A stretch of 33,438 nucleotides of DNA from NCBI RefSeq assembly GCF_000317595.1, contig NZ_AEJC01000124.1, positions 1 to 33,438 on the forward strand, read 5' to 3'. Below are positions 1-7,086 of this stretch, piece by piece. Under the pieces are notes generated by a model. It had not been told where the DNA came from and ran no database searches. It saw only the letters and a list, made by a program, of their open reading frames with translations. Each line of letters starts with the position of its first letter. The stretch's first letter is position 1. Made by a program: the position numbers and the translations under genes. Origin of the DNA: Streptomyces ipomoeae 91-03 (GTDB lineage Bacteria; Actinomycetota; Actinomycetes; Streptomycetales; Streptomycetaceae).

Positions 1-40
1 ACCTCCCTGCCACGCCCCCTGCCGTTCCCACTGCGGGCAA

Positions 41-80
41 GCCGAAGGGGCCCGGGGGAGCAACCCCGGACCCCTTCGGC
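41..80. terminator. Long hairpin terminator, probably bidirectional
   Basis: A 10-bp perfect outer stem (GCCGAAGGGG at 41-50 with CCCCTTCGGC at 71-80) continues after one mismatch into a 6-bp G/C stem closed by a short loop. It lies 13 bp past the stop codon of the minus-strand gene 94-534. It has no long T tract, which is usual for Streptomyces terminators. Confidence 0.85.
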
Positions 81-93
81 GGTGTACGGAACC

Positions 94-534
94 TCAGCCG
101 AGCGGGCTCTTCGTCGGCAGCTTCGGCAGAGACCCGCCCTTGGTCACGGAGTCCGTCGCCAGACCCCCCTTCGTGGCGCCCTTGGTGGCGTCACCCAGAG
201 CCTCACCGGCAGAGCCCGCGGCAGCCCCGGCAGTCTTCTGCGCGACGGGCGTCGTCTTCTTGACGGCCTTCCCGCCGGTCTTGCTCACGGTCGGCAGGGT
301 CTCCTTGGCCGTCTTGCCGCCGACGTTGCTCGCGACCCCGGTGACGTTCTGCGTCGCGCCGTCGACGGTGTTACCGGCGTTCGTCCCGTCCACGGCGGAC
401 AGACCGCCGAGGTTCGGGGTGGCCGGGAGCTCGGGCGCCGCGCTCGCGGAGCCGGCCGCACCGACCACGGAGGCCGCTCCCGCTGCGGTGAGCAGCGCGG
501 TACGGGCGATCCGGCGGGTCAGGGGGAGGGACAT
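94..534 (-). CDS. Small secreted protein of unknown function (146 aa)
   Basis: The start chosen is the ATG at 534, because a good ribosome binding site (AAAGGAG) lies 4-5 nt before it; the longer ORF running upstream has no such site. The product begins MSLPLTRRIARTALL and has a classic Sec signal peptide: an Arg-rich n-region, an Ala/Gly/Val core to about residue 28, and an ASAA-type cleavage site near residues 31-33. The mature part (about 113 aa) is low complexity, rich in Gly, Ala, Lys, Thr and Val, with repeated VTK/GGK/TKG patterns and no cysteines or catalytic motif. Similar small Streptomyces proteins often carry unreliable database names. I infer an exported cell-wall-associated protein and cannot assign a function. 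The hairpin at 41-80 terminates it. Confidence 0.8.
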   Translation of the reverse strand: MSLPLTRRIARTALLTAAGAASVVGAAGSASAAPELPATPNLGGLSAVDGTNAGNTVDGATQNVTGVASNVGGKTAKETLPTVSKTGGKAVKKTTPVAQKTAGAAAGSAGEALGDATKGATKGGLATDSVTKGGSLPKLPTKSPLG

Positions 535-871
535 GGTGCTCCTTTGACGGAAGAGAACGGTGAAGTGTCCGACCGCGCCCGGGAATTGACCGTCGAGTGG
601 AGGTCGAGGAGATCGTTCCCGGGCTCGGACGCAGTGACTACCGCTCGAAGTCCGTGAAGGTTGCGGCGGCCAAACGTAAAGAGTTGGCAATGCATCGCAT
701 TATCGAATGCGGATCAAGTCGGACAATCATCCCCCGGTCCGAAAGTCTGCTGAATCCTTACCGCCCTTTGTTCTCAAGGGGTGTCCGGGCTACGAGGGTG
801 AGCGGGCGAAAACCTGCCCACCTCGTCCATGCGACGCGCCGCGCATCCCCCGCACGGGTGAGCCGCGTCCC
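535..871. other. 337-bp intergenic region upstream of the secreted-protein gene
   Basis: It lies between two minus-strand genes. It holds a candidate promoter and palindrome for gene 94-534 at 696-726, and a locally A/T-richer patch at about 670-730. From about 730 to 871 I see nothing I can name. Confidence 0.6.
696..726 (-). promoter_or_regulatory. Candidate sigma-70-type promoter overlapping a palindrome
   Basis: On the minus strand TTGTCC (726-721), a 16-bp spacer and GATAAT (704-699) resemble a vegetative promoter. The -10 box lies inside the inverted repeat CGCATT-ATCG-AATGCG (696-711), which could be an operator. The predicted start of transcription leaves a leader of about 155 nt before the ATG at 534. 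Prediction by eye only. Confidence 0.45.
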
Positions 872-1858
872 CTACTGTCCAATGACGATTCGGACCTCGT
901 CGGCGGTACCGCCCGCGGCAGGGGCCGTACGCCACGCGCCCGCGCGCCCCCCGGCGACCCACTCCTGCCCCGCGAACGTGACCCGCTCGATGTCCAGCCG
1001 GGCGGAGTTGGCCACGGCCCAGTGCGCCAGCTCCCAGCCGCGCTGCCGGGTCTTCGTGGCGTCACCGGCCCCGGAGAGGGGGATGGTGACGGCCTCGACG
1101 CCGGGAGAGGCGGCCGGACTCGGGCTCGTCCTCGTTTGGGCGCGCGAGGCCGAGGAGTAGGCCTGAGCGCCCGTCCGCTTCAGCACACCGTCCCCGAAGT
1201 CCCGTACGAGCGCCGAGCGCACGGCGTCGGGGCCGCCGGCCAGGGCCGTCCCGCCGGCCGTCTCGGTACGCCCCTCACAGGTCAGCGTGGCCGCGGCCCG
1301 GCCGGTCAGGGCGGCGGCGAGCAGCGTGGCGTCCGGCTCGTGCTTGGCGTACGCCTCCGGGTAGCCGCTGCGCTGCACCCGCTGGGCGGCGACGGTCAGC
1401 GGCAGCTCCTCGTAGCCCTTGACCTTGACGAGGTGCTCGTAGAACTCGCCCGCCGCGTACGCCGGGTCCATGATCTCTCGCTCCGTGCCCCAGCCCTGCG
1501 ACGGCCGCTGCTGGAACAGGCCGAGCGAGTCGCGGTCGCCGTGGGTGATGTTGCGCAGGCCGGACTCCTGGAGCGCGGTCGCCAGCGCGATCGTCACGGC
1601 CCGCTCGGGGAGGTCGCGTGTGGTGCCGACCGCCGAGATCGTCGCCGCGTTGGCCGCCTGCTCGGGCGTGAACTCGTACGACGTCCCGTCCTCGGCGGAC
1701 ACCACCTTGCACTTCGGTGTGCCGTTCCCCCCGGTCAGGTACTGCATGGCCAGATACGCGGCGAGCGCGACCAGCACGACGAAGGCCGCCGCGAAACGCA
1801 GGAAACAGCCACGGCCACGGCTACGGGGTTGCGGAGAAACGGTGAACGGCTCTGACAC
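872..1858 (-). CDS. Membrane-anchored protein with lysozyme/transglycosylase-like domain
   Basis: A 328-aa protein from GTG 1858. This start is supported by TACCTT placed 7 nt before it (1871-1866 on the minus strand), the arrangement of a leaderless gene; there is no Shine-Dalgarno sequence. One transmembrane segment lies at about residues 19-40 after an Arg-rich cytoplasmic end, so most of the protein is extracytoplasmic. Residues about 60-190 look like a lysozyme-fold domain: ALQESGLRNI offers the expected catalytic Glu, followed by SLGLFQQRPSQGWG and AYAAGEFYEHL. The C-terminal third is Ala/Ser/Thr-rich with no motif I recognise. From memory, relatives are sometimes labelled heavy metal transporter, which nothing here supports. 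I infer a cell-wall-associated, possibly muralytic protein; activity is unproven. Confidence 0.72.
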   Translation of the reverse strand: MSEPFTVSPQPRSRGRGCFLRFAAAFVVLVALAAYLAMQYLTGGNGTPKCKVVSAEDGTSYEFTPEQAANAATISAVGTTRDLPERAVTIALATALQESGLRNITHGDRDSLGLFQQRPSQGWGTEREIMDPAYAAGEFYEHLVKVKGYEELPLTVAAQRVQRSGYPEAYAKHEPDATLLAAALTGRAAATLTCEGRTETAGGTALAGGPDAVRSALVRDFGDGVLKRTGAQAYSSASRAQTRTSPSPAASPGVEAVTIPLSGAGDATKTRQRGWELAHWAVANSARLDIERVTFAGQEWVAGGRAGAWRTAPAAGGTADEVRIVIGQ

Positions 1859-1865
1859 GCCGCAC

Positions 1866-1871
1866 AAGGTA
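1866..1871 (-). promoter_or_regulatory. -10 box for leaderless transcription of gene 872-1858
   Basis: TACCTT fits TANNNT and sits 7 nt before GTG 1858, so transcription should begin at or near the start codon. No clear -35 box is visible. Confidence 0.5.
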
Positions 1872-2073
1872 CTGGAGAGTAATAGGGCTCCGCTGTGGGT
1901 TGTGGACAACCGCACGGAGGTGACCGAATCCGTTCGAAGATCGGTTCCACCTCGTCGACGCGTCGGCCGCACCTCGTCGACGCGGCGGCCCCACCCCGTC
2001 GGTGAGTCCGGCCCGCCCTGCCGGCGAGTCCTGCCCGCTCTGTCGGTGCGTCGGGGCCGCGCGTCCGGCGCGT

Positions 2074-2079
2074 TAGGGT
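2074..2079 (+). promoter_or_regulatory. -10 box for leaderless dapE
   Basis: TAGGGT followed by 7 nt and the dapE ATG at 2087. The geometry matches other leaderless starts in this window. Confidence 0.55.
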
Positions 2080-2086
2080 CGAGGGC

Positions 2087-3166
2087 ATGGCCGAGACCCC
2101 GATTGACCTCACGCTGGACGCCGCGCGGCTGACCGCGCAGCTCGTCGACTTCCCCTCCGAGAGCGGCAGCGAGAAGCCGATCGCCGACGCGATCGAGACC
2201 GCCCTGCGCGCCCTGCCGCACCTCACGGTCGACCGCTACGGCAACAGCGTCGTCGCCCGTACGGACCTGGGCCACGCGGAGCGGGTCGTCCTGGCCGGCC
2301 ACATCGACACCGTCCCCATCGCGGACAACGTGCCCTCCCGGCTCGACGCGGACGGCGTCCTGTGGGGCTGCGGCACCTGCGACATGAAGTCGGGCGTCGC
2401 GGTCCAACTCCGTATCGCGGCCACGGTCCCGGCCCCGAACCGCGACCTGACCTTCGTCTTCTACGACAACGAAGAGGTCGCCGCCGAGCTGAACGGCCTG
2501 AGGCATCTGTCCGAAGCGCATCCGGAGTGGCTGGAAGGCGACTTCGCGATCCTCCTGGAGCCCACCGACGGCGAGGTCGAGGGCGGCTGCCAGGGCACCC
2601 TGCGGGTCCTGCTGAAGACAAAGGGCGAGCGCGCCCACTCCGCCCGCGGCTGGATGGGCTCCAACGCCATCCACGCGGCGGCCCCGATCCTGGCCCGCCT
2701 CGCCTCGTACGAACCCCGCTACCCGGTGATCGACGGCCTGGAGTACCGCGAGGGTCTCAACGCGGTCCGTGTCTCGGGCGGTGTCGCGGGCAACGTCATC
2801 CCCGACGAGTGCGTGGTCACCGTCAACTTCCGTTACGCGCCCGACCGTACGGAGGAGGAGGCCGTCGCCCACGTCCGCGAGGTCTTCGCCGACTGCGGGG
2901 TCGAGGAGTTCGTGGTGGACGACCACAGCCCCGGTGCGCTGCCCGGCCTCTCCCACCCGGCCGCCGCGGCCTTCATCGAAGCGGTCGGCGGCACCCCCCT
3001 GCCCAAGTACGGCTGGACGGACGTCTCCCGCTTCAGCGCCCTCGGCGTACCCGCCGTCAACTACGGCCCCGGCAACCCCCACCTGGCGCACCGGCGAGAC
3101 GAACGGGTGGACACGGCGAAGATCCTGGCGGGGGAGGAGCGCCTGAGGGCGTGGCTGACGGCGTGA
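2087..3166 (+). CDS. dapE: Succinyl-diaminopimelate desuccinylase (M20 peptidase family)
   Basis: A 359-aa zinc enzyme that removes succinate from N-succinyl-LL-2,6-diaminopimelate in the lysine/meso-diaminopimelate pathway, feeding peptidoglycan synthesis. M20 motifs are intact: GHIDTVP (metal ligand His72 and Asp74), CGTCDMKSG (bridging Asp99), YDNEEV (catalytic Glu129 and metal ligand Glu130), LLEPTDG (Glu158), the dimerisation-domain motif KGERAHSARGW, and the C-terminal ligand region GNPHLAH. Length is normal for the actinobacterial form. The ATG at 2087 has only a poor, too-close Shine-Dalgarno, but TAGGGT lies exactly 7 nt upstream, so leaderless translation is likely. It is transcribed away from gene 872-1858. 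The family contains other deacylases, but the motif set and gene context favour DapE. Confidence 0.93.
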   Translation: MAETPIDLTLDAARLTAQLVDFPSESGSEKPIADAIETALRALPHLTVDRYGNSVVARTDLGHAERVVLAGHIDTVPIADNVPSRLDADGVLWGCGTCDMKSGVAVQLRIAATVPAPNRDLTFVFYDNEEVAAELNGLRHLSEAHPEWLEGDFAILLEPTDGEVEGGCQGTLRVLLKTKGERAHSARGWMGSNAIHAAAPILARLASYEPRYPVIDGLEYREGLNAVRVSGGVAGNVIPDECVVTVNFRYAPDRTEEEAVAHVREVFADCGVEEFVVDDHSPGALPGLSHPAAAAFIEAVGGTPLPKYGWTDVSRFSALGVPAVNYGPGNPHLAHRRDERVDTAKILAGEERLRAWLTA

Positions 3167-3345
3167 GACGACGGCCGGGCGGGCGGCCCAGCCGGAGTGG
3201 CCGACTCTGAGCCACCGCTTGGAGCGCGTGCCGAAGACACAGATGTACCGGGTGGCGAATTGTGGCGGACACGCGCGCGTACCCCGTCCTTGACCCGCGT
3301 GGATCTAGGCTGAGGTGAACCACCAGCACGGCGGAGGGAGCGGAC

Positions 3346-4104
3346 ATGGCGACCGGCAACCCCGAGGGCAAGAAGCAGCCACCGGACGAGCAGCGGCTGG
3401 GGCCGGTGCTGCGCAGGCGCACCCAGGTGCAGGCGAGCACGACCGACCAACGGCTGCTGGACGCGGGCGGTCCGTCGGACTGGGTCCACACCGACCCCTG
3501 GCGGGTGCTGCGCATCCAGTCGGAGTTCATCGAGGGCTTCGGCACGCTCGCCGAACTCCCACCCGCGATCAGCGTGTTCGGCTCCGCCCGGACGCCGGTC
3601 GACTCTCCCGAGTACGAGGCGGGTGTGCGGCTCGGCCGCGGTCTGGTGGATGCGGGCTTCGCCGTGATCACCGGCGGTGGCCCCGGGGCCATGGAGGCGG
3701 CCAACAAGGGGGCCCTCGAAGCGGGCGGGACGTCCGTCGGCCTCGGAATCGAGCTCCCCTTCGAACAGGGCCTCAACCCCTACGTCGACATCGGTCTGAA
3801 CTTCCGCTACTTCTTCGTCCGGAAGATGATGTTCGTCAAGTACGCCCAGGGGTTCGTGGTCCTGCCCGGTGGCCTCGGCACCCTCGACGAACTCTTCGAG
3901 GCCCTCACCCTCGTCCAGACCCAGAAGGTCACCCGCTTCCCCATCGTCCTCTTCGGCGAGTCCTACTGGAGCGGTCTGATCGACTGGCTCTCCAACACGT
4001 TGGTCGCCCAGGGCAAGGCCGCGCAGAAGGACCTCGCCCTGTTCCACGTCACGGACGACGTGGAGGAGGCGGTGGCGATGGTGTCGAAGGAGGCGGGCCG
4101 CTGA
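3346..4104 (+). CDS. LOG-family (TIGR00730) nucleotide 5'-monophosphate phosphoribohydrolase
   Basis: A 252-aa Rossmann-fold cytoplasmic protein. The two family signatures are complete: GGGPGAMEA (residues 110-118) and PGGLGTLDE (174-182), which bind the phosphate/ribose and supply the catalytic Glu in proteins that release free base from cytokinin riboside monophosphate or other purine nucleotides. The first 70 residues are a variable N-terminal extension. The start ATG 3346 is preceded by GGAGGGAG at a suitable distance. It follows dapE by 179 bp on the same strand and converges on the folP-like gene, with a shared hairpin at 4122-4155. In mycobacteria the equivalent protein lies close to FolP2. 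The physiological substrate cannot be told from sequence: purine salvage or cytokinin-like signalling are both possible. Confidence 0.9.
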   Translation: MATGNPEGKKQPPDEQRLGPVLRRRTQVQASTTDQRLLDAGGPSDWVHTDPWRVLRIQSEFIEGFGTLAELPPAISVFGSARTPVDSPEYEAGVRLGRGLVDAGFAVITGGGPGAMEAANKGALEAGGTSVGLGIELPFEQGLNPYVDIGLNFRYFFVRKMMFVKYAQGFVVLPGGLGTLDELFEALTLVQTQKVTRFPIVLFGESYWSGLIDWLSNTLVAQGKAAQKDLALFHVTDDVEEAVAMVSKEAGR

Positions 4105-4121
4105 CAGGCCCTTTTCTTCAC

Positions 4122-4155
4122 GTGGGTGGGGGCTGCTCGCGCGGTTCCCACCCAC
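4122..4155. terminator. Bidirectional terminator between convergent genes
   Basis: GTGGGTGGG (4122-4130) pairs perfectly with CCCACCCAC (4147-4155) around a 16-nt loop, midway between the stops of the LOG gene (4104) and the folP-like gene (4165). CTTTTCTTC precedes it, giving the minus-strand transcript an A/G tail rather than U. Confidence 0.7.
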
Positions 4156-4164
4156 CCGCACTCT

Positions 4165-5025
4165 CTACGCCAGCCCCCGTCGGGCAACCGTCGGTGCCCG
4201 ATGCCCCGCGATCGCCGCCACCATCTCCAACACCTGCCGAGTCTCGGCGACTTCGTGCACCCGATACACCTGGGCCCCCAACCACGCGGACACCGCGGTC
4301 GTGGCCAACGTCCCCACCACCCGCTCCTTCACCGGCCTGTCCAACGTCTCCCCGACAAAGTCCTTGTTGGACAGCGACACCAACACAGGCCACCCGGTCT
4401 CCACCATCTCCCCCAACCGCCGAGTCGCCTCAAGACTGTGCCGCGTGTTCTTCCCGAAGTCGTGCCCGGGGTCGATCAACACGCACTCCCGAGGCACCCC
4501 CAGGGCCACCGCCCGCTCGGCCAGCCCGAGGGTCACCCGGAGAATGTCGGCCATGACGTCGTCGTACTCGACCCGGTGCGGCCGCGTACGAGGCTCGGAC
4601 TCCCCGGCGTGCGTGCACACCAGCCCGACCCCGTACCGCGCCGCGACCTCGGCGAGCCGGGGATCGACCCCGCCCCACGCGTCGTTGAGAAGATCGGCCC
4701 CGGCCTCGCAGACGGCCTCGCCGACCTCGTGCCGCCAGGTGTCGACGCTGATGATCACATCGGGAAAGCGCCGCCGCACCTCGGCGACGAAGCCGACCGT
4801 CCGCCGCGCCTCCTCCTCGGCGCTCACTTCCGCACCGGGCCCGGCCTTGACCCCGCCGATGTCGATGATCGCGGCCCCTTCGGCCACCGCCTGCTCCACG
4901 CGCGCGAGGGCAGGCTCGTCCAGGAAGGTCGCCCCCTGGTCGTAGAAGGAGTCCGGGGTCCGGTTCACGATCGCCATGATCACCGGCTCGTGAGCACCGA
5001 ATTCCCGCTTGCCCAGCCTGAGCAT
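4165..5025 (-). CDS. folP: Dihydropteroate synthase paralogue of the FolP2 type
   Basis: A 286-aa TIM-barrel protein related to dihydropteroate synthase (folate pathway). The core is recognisable: NRTPDSF (residues 21-27), IDIGG (54-58), ISVDTWRHEV, LNDAWGG, DPGHDFGKN, SNKDF and a C-terminal RVHEV. Several canonical substrate-contact positions differ: the loop normally reading GESTRPG is GVKAGPG, NVTPDSF is NRTPDSF, and the usual SRK motif is SNK. These changes match the mycobacterial FolP2 branch, reported to lack normal DHPS activity (from memory), so folate synthesis should not be assumed. ATG 5025 follows GAGG at 9 nt and a closer AGGAG. It is divergent from the DivIVA-domain gene. A true second DHPS remains possible. 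Confidence 0.85.
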   Translation of the reverse strand: MLRLGKREFGAHEPVIMAIVNRTPDSFYDQGATFLDEPALARVEQAVAEGAAIIDIGGVKAGPGAEVSAEEEARRTVGFVAEVRRRFPDVIISVDTWRHEVGEAVCEAGADLLNDAWGGVDPRLAEVAARYGVGLVCTHAGESEPRTRPHRVEYDDVMADILRVTLGLAERAVALGVPRECVLIDPGHDFGKNTRHSLEATRRLGEMVETGWPVLVSLSNKDFVGETLDRPVKERVVGTLATTAVSAWLGAQVYRVHEVAETRQVLEMVAAIAGHRAPTVARRGLA

Positions 5026-5144
5026 CTCCTGTGACCTCTCCCAGTACGTCCTGCTGATCGGCTGCCTCGCCCGACCGTCCGAGACCCTAACTGTCAGACT
5101 CGCATGGCACGATCGGAGCCGAACACATCCGAGGGGACCCAGCG

Positions 5145-5489
5145 ATGTTCACATTCTTGTTCCTGGTGGTCGCGCTCGCCATCGTGGTCGCCGCGGTGAC
5201 GCTCGCCGTGGTGGGCGGCGACAGCGCGGCACTGCCGGAGGTCGCGGGCGAGCGCCTCCAGGACCCGCTGCCGGCGGACCGCCCGGTCAACCGCGCGGAC
5301 ATCGACGCGCTCCGCTTCCCGCTCGCCCTGCGCGGCTACCGCATGACGGACGTCGACGACGCCCTGGGCCGCCTCGGCGCCGAGCTCGCGGAGCGCGACG
5401 CCCGCATCGCCGACCTGGAGTCCGCTCTCGCGGGCGCCCACGCGGCGACGACCTCGCTGCACAAGCCGGAGGAGGGCGACCACCAGTGA
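5145..5489 (+). CDS. Small DivIVA-domain membrane protein
   Basis: A 114-aa protein with an N-terminal transmembrane segment (about residues 2-24) followed by a short DivIVA-like stretch: NRADIDALRFPLALRGYRMTDVDDAL contains the R-x-x-LRGY-x-x-xxVD signature, then a brief coiled-coil (residues about 70-95). Full DivIVA proteins are longer and cytoplasmic; this family is a short membrane-anchored relative, as in the mycobacterial protein next to tag. GAGGGG lies 8 nt before ATG 5145. Its stop overlaps the GTG start of tag by 4 bp (GTGA), so the two are translationally coupled. A role in polar growth or division is inferred from the domain only. Confidence 0.82.
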   Translation: MFTFLFLVVALAIVVAAVTLAVVGGDSAALPEVAGERLQDPLPADRPVNRADIDALRFPLALRGYRMTDVDDALGRLGAELAERDARIADLESALAGAHAATTSLHKPEEGDHQ

Positions 5490-6076
5490 GCCACGGCACC
5501 GCTCTCACCGGCCCCGACGGCGCCCCGCGCTGCCCCTGGGCCCTGTCCACCGAGGACTACATCGCCTACCACGACGAGGAGTGGGGCCGCCCTGTCCACG
5601 GCGACGACGCCCTCTACGAGCGGCTCTGCCTGGAGGCCTTCCAGTCCGGTCTGTCCTGGATCACCATCCTCCGCCGCCGCGAGGGCTTCCGCGCCGCCTT
5701 CGCCGACTTCAAGATCGCCGAGGTCGCCACCTTCACGGACGCCGACAAGGACCGCCTCCTCGCCGACCCGGGCATCATCCGCAACCGAGCCAAGATCGAG
5801 GCGACCATCGCCAACGCCCAGACCCTCGCCGACTGGTCCCCGGGCGACCTGGACACCCTGATCTGGTCCCACGCCCCGGACCCGACGACCCGCCCCGCGC
5901 CGAGGACCCTGGCGGACGTCCCGGCGGTGACCGACGAGTCGAAGGCCCTGTCCAAGGCGTTGAAGAAGCGAGGCATCAGATTCGTGGGCCCGACAACGGC
6001 GTACGCGTTGATGCAGGCGTGCGGCTTGGTGAACGACCACTTGGAGACATGCGCCGCAAGGAGCGCGCCGGTTTAG
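5486..6076 (+). CDS. tag: DNA-3-methyladenine glycosylase I
   Basis: A 196-aa cytoplasmic base-excision repair enzyme that removes 3-methyladenine from alkylated DNA. The family's zinc ligands are all present: Cys16 (RCPW), His29 (YHDEEWG), His185 and Cys189 (HLETC). The core AYHDEEWGRPVHGDD, CLEAFQSGLSWITIL and the later NRAKIEATIANA match Tag. The start is GTG 5486, overlapping the upstream stop, with GGAGGAGGG at a proper distance. Length is normal. The stop codon (6074-6076) lies within an extragenic repeat element, and the IS element begins 17 bp further on, so the IS did not disrupt the gene. Confidence 0.95.
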   Translation: MSHGTALTGPDGAPRCPWALSTEDYIAYHDEEWGRPVHGDDALYERLCLEAFQSGLSWITILRRREGFRAAFADFKIAEVATFTDADKDRLLADPGIIRNRAKIEATIANAQTLADWSPGDLDTLIWSHAPDPTTRPAPRTLADVPAVTDESKALSKALKKRGIRFVGPTTAYALMQACGLVNDHLETCAARSAPV

Positions 6077-6092
6077 GGGCGCGGGGCTGTTT
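6073..6092. repeat. Left copy of 20-bp direct repeat flanking the IS
   Basis: TTAGGGGCGCGGGGCTGTTT occurs here and again at 6944-6963. It is the end of a Streptomyces-type extragenic repeat element and includes the tag stop codon. Confidence 0.85.
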
Positions 6093-6093
6093 A

Positions 6094-6110
6094 GACGTCG
6101 TCTCATTTGG
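6094..6110 (+). repeat. Left terminal inverted repeat of the IS
   Basis: GACGTCGTCTCATTTGG, a perfect match to the reverse complement of 6927-6943. Confidence 0.92.
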
Positions 6111-6131
6111 ATTGTTCGATAGTCTGGCGTC

Positions 6132-6934
6132 GTGGGGATCGTTGAGCGTCTCGTGCCAGACGAGTTGTGGGAACTGTTCGAGCGGGTGGTGCCGCCGGCT
6201 CCATCTCGCCCGCAGGGCGGCGGCCGACGACGGTACGGAGACCGGGAGGTCCTGGCTGCGATCGTCTTCGTGGCCACGTCGGGCTGCACGTGGCGGCAGT
6301 TGCCTCCGTCGTTCGGACCTTCAGGGCCGACAGCCCACCGGCGGTTCACCGAGTGGACCAAGGCCCGGGTCTGGGCCAAGCTCCACCGTCTGGTCCTGGA
6401 TGAGCTGGGCAGGCGCGGTGACCTGGACTGGAGCCGGTGCGCGATCGATTCGGTGAACATGCGCGCGATGAAAGGGGGGAGCTGACAGGTCCGAATCCTG
6501 TCGACCGGGGCAAGAAAGGCTCAAAGATCCACTTGATCACCGAGCGGACCGGTCTGCCCCTCTCCATCGGCGTCTCCGGCGCCAACCTTCACGACAGCCA
6601 GGCCCTCGAACCCCTCGTCCGCGGCATCCCGCCGATCCGCTCCCGCCGCGGACCCCGCCGGCGCCGCCCCGCCAAACTGCACGCGGACAAGGGCTACGAC
6701 TACGACCACCTGCGCCGATGGTTACGCCAGCGCGGCATCACCCACCGCATCGCCCGCAAGGGCATCGAGTCCTCCAAGCGGCTGGGCCGCCACCGCTGGA
6801 CCATCGAACGCACCATGGCCTGGCTCGCCGGCTGTCGCCGACTCCACCGCCGCTACGAGCGCAAAGCCGACCACTTCCTGGCATTCACTGCCATCGCCTG
6901 CACCCTCATCTGCTACCGCAGACTCACCAAATGA
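6132..6934 (+). CDS. IS5-family DDE transposase made by -1 frameshift (OrfA+OrfB)
   Basis: Two overlapping frames make one transposase. OrfA runs from GTG 6132 to the stop at 6485 (117 aa) with the helix-turn-helix-like DUF4096 region (RRRYGDREVLAAIVFVATSG, CTWRQLP) and the first catalytic Asp (AIDSVNMRA). OrfB is in the -1 frame and ends at 6934; it carries GPNPVDRGKKGSKIHL, the second Asp (HADKGYDYD) and the Glu helix (RWTIERTMAWLAG..RLHRRYE). The frames join in AAAGGGGGG at 6471-6479, just before the OrfA stop. Slipping back one base after the two GGG codons gives a 267-aa fusion reading MKGG-ELTGPNPVDRG, which matches one-frame relatives. All three catalytic residues are present, so I read this as programmed slippage rather than a broken gene. 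Confidence 0.88.
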
Positions 6935-6943
6935 GACGACGTC
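6927..6943 (-). repeat. Right terminal inverted repeat of the IS
   Basis: CCAAATGAGACGACGTC, a perfect 17-bp complement of the left end; overlaps the end of the transposase gene (stop at 6934). Confidence 0.92.
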
Positions 6944-6995
6944 TTAGGGGCGCGGGGCTGTTTCGATCCGCGGCTCCGCCGCGACGGGGGTCCCT
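6944..6995 (-). repeat. Streptomyces-type extragenic repeat element, copy 1
   Basis: Begins with the right copy of the 20-bp direct repeat (6944-6963) and continues through CGATCCGCGGCTCCGCCGCG. Read on the minus strand it has the same plan as 24569-24611 and 32871-32920: a GCGGCGGAGCCGC hairpin core followed by a GCGCCCC tail. See those entries. Confidence 0.65.
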
Positions 6996-7086
6996 CCCGC
7001 TCGGGCGAAGTCGAGAGCGGGGGAGTGACCGGCCACAACGAACCAGCGGTTCCCGACGGCGCCCGAGCCCCCCGAACCAACCGGAC

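Larger units (their letters stand above)
6094..6943 (+). mobile_element. IS5-family insertion sequence, 850 bp, apparently intact
   Basis: Perfect 17-bp terminal inverted repeats (GACGTCGTCTCATTTGG at 6094-6110 and its complement at 6927-6943) bound one transposase gene. TTA at 6091-6093 and 6944-6946 is a 3-bp target duplication, in keeping with IS5-family groups that target TNA or TA. One further base pair of symmetry (A at 6093, T at 6944) belongs to the target. The element lies between the convergent tag and enoyl-CoA hydratase genes and breaks no gene. Perfect ends and unbroken DDE residues suggest it is recent and could still be mobile. I cannot name the element. Confidence 0.92.

Noticed and set aside
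3167..3200. Terminator after dapE
   Set aside because: Only a weak 5-bp stem (GGCCG/CGGCC) is visible; not enough to call.
6132..6934. Reading the split transposase as a pseudogene
   Set aside because: The split falls on a slippery A3G6 run, both halves are undamaged, catalytic residues and IS ends are intact; programmed frameshift explains it better.
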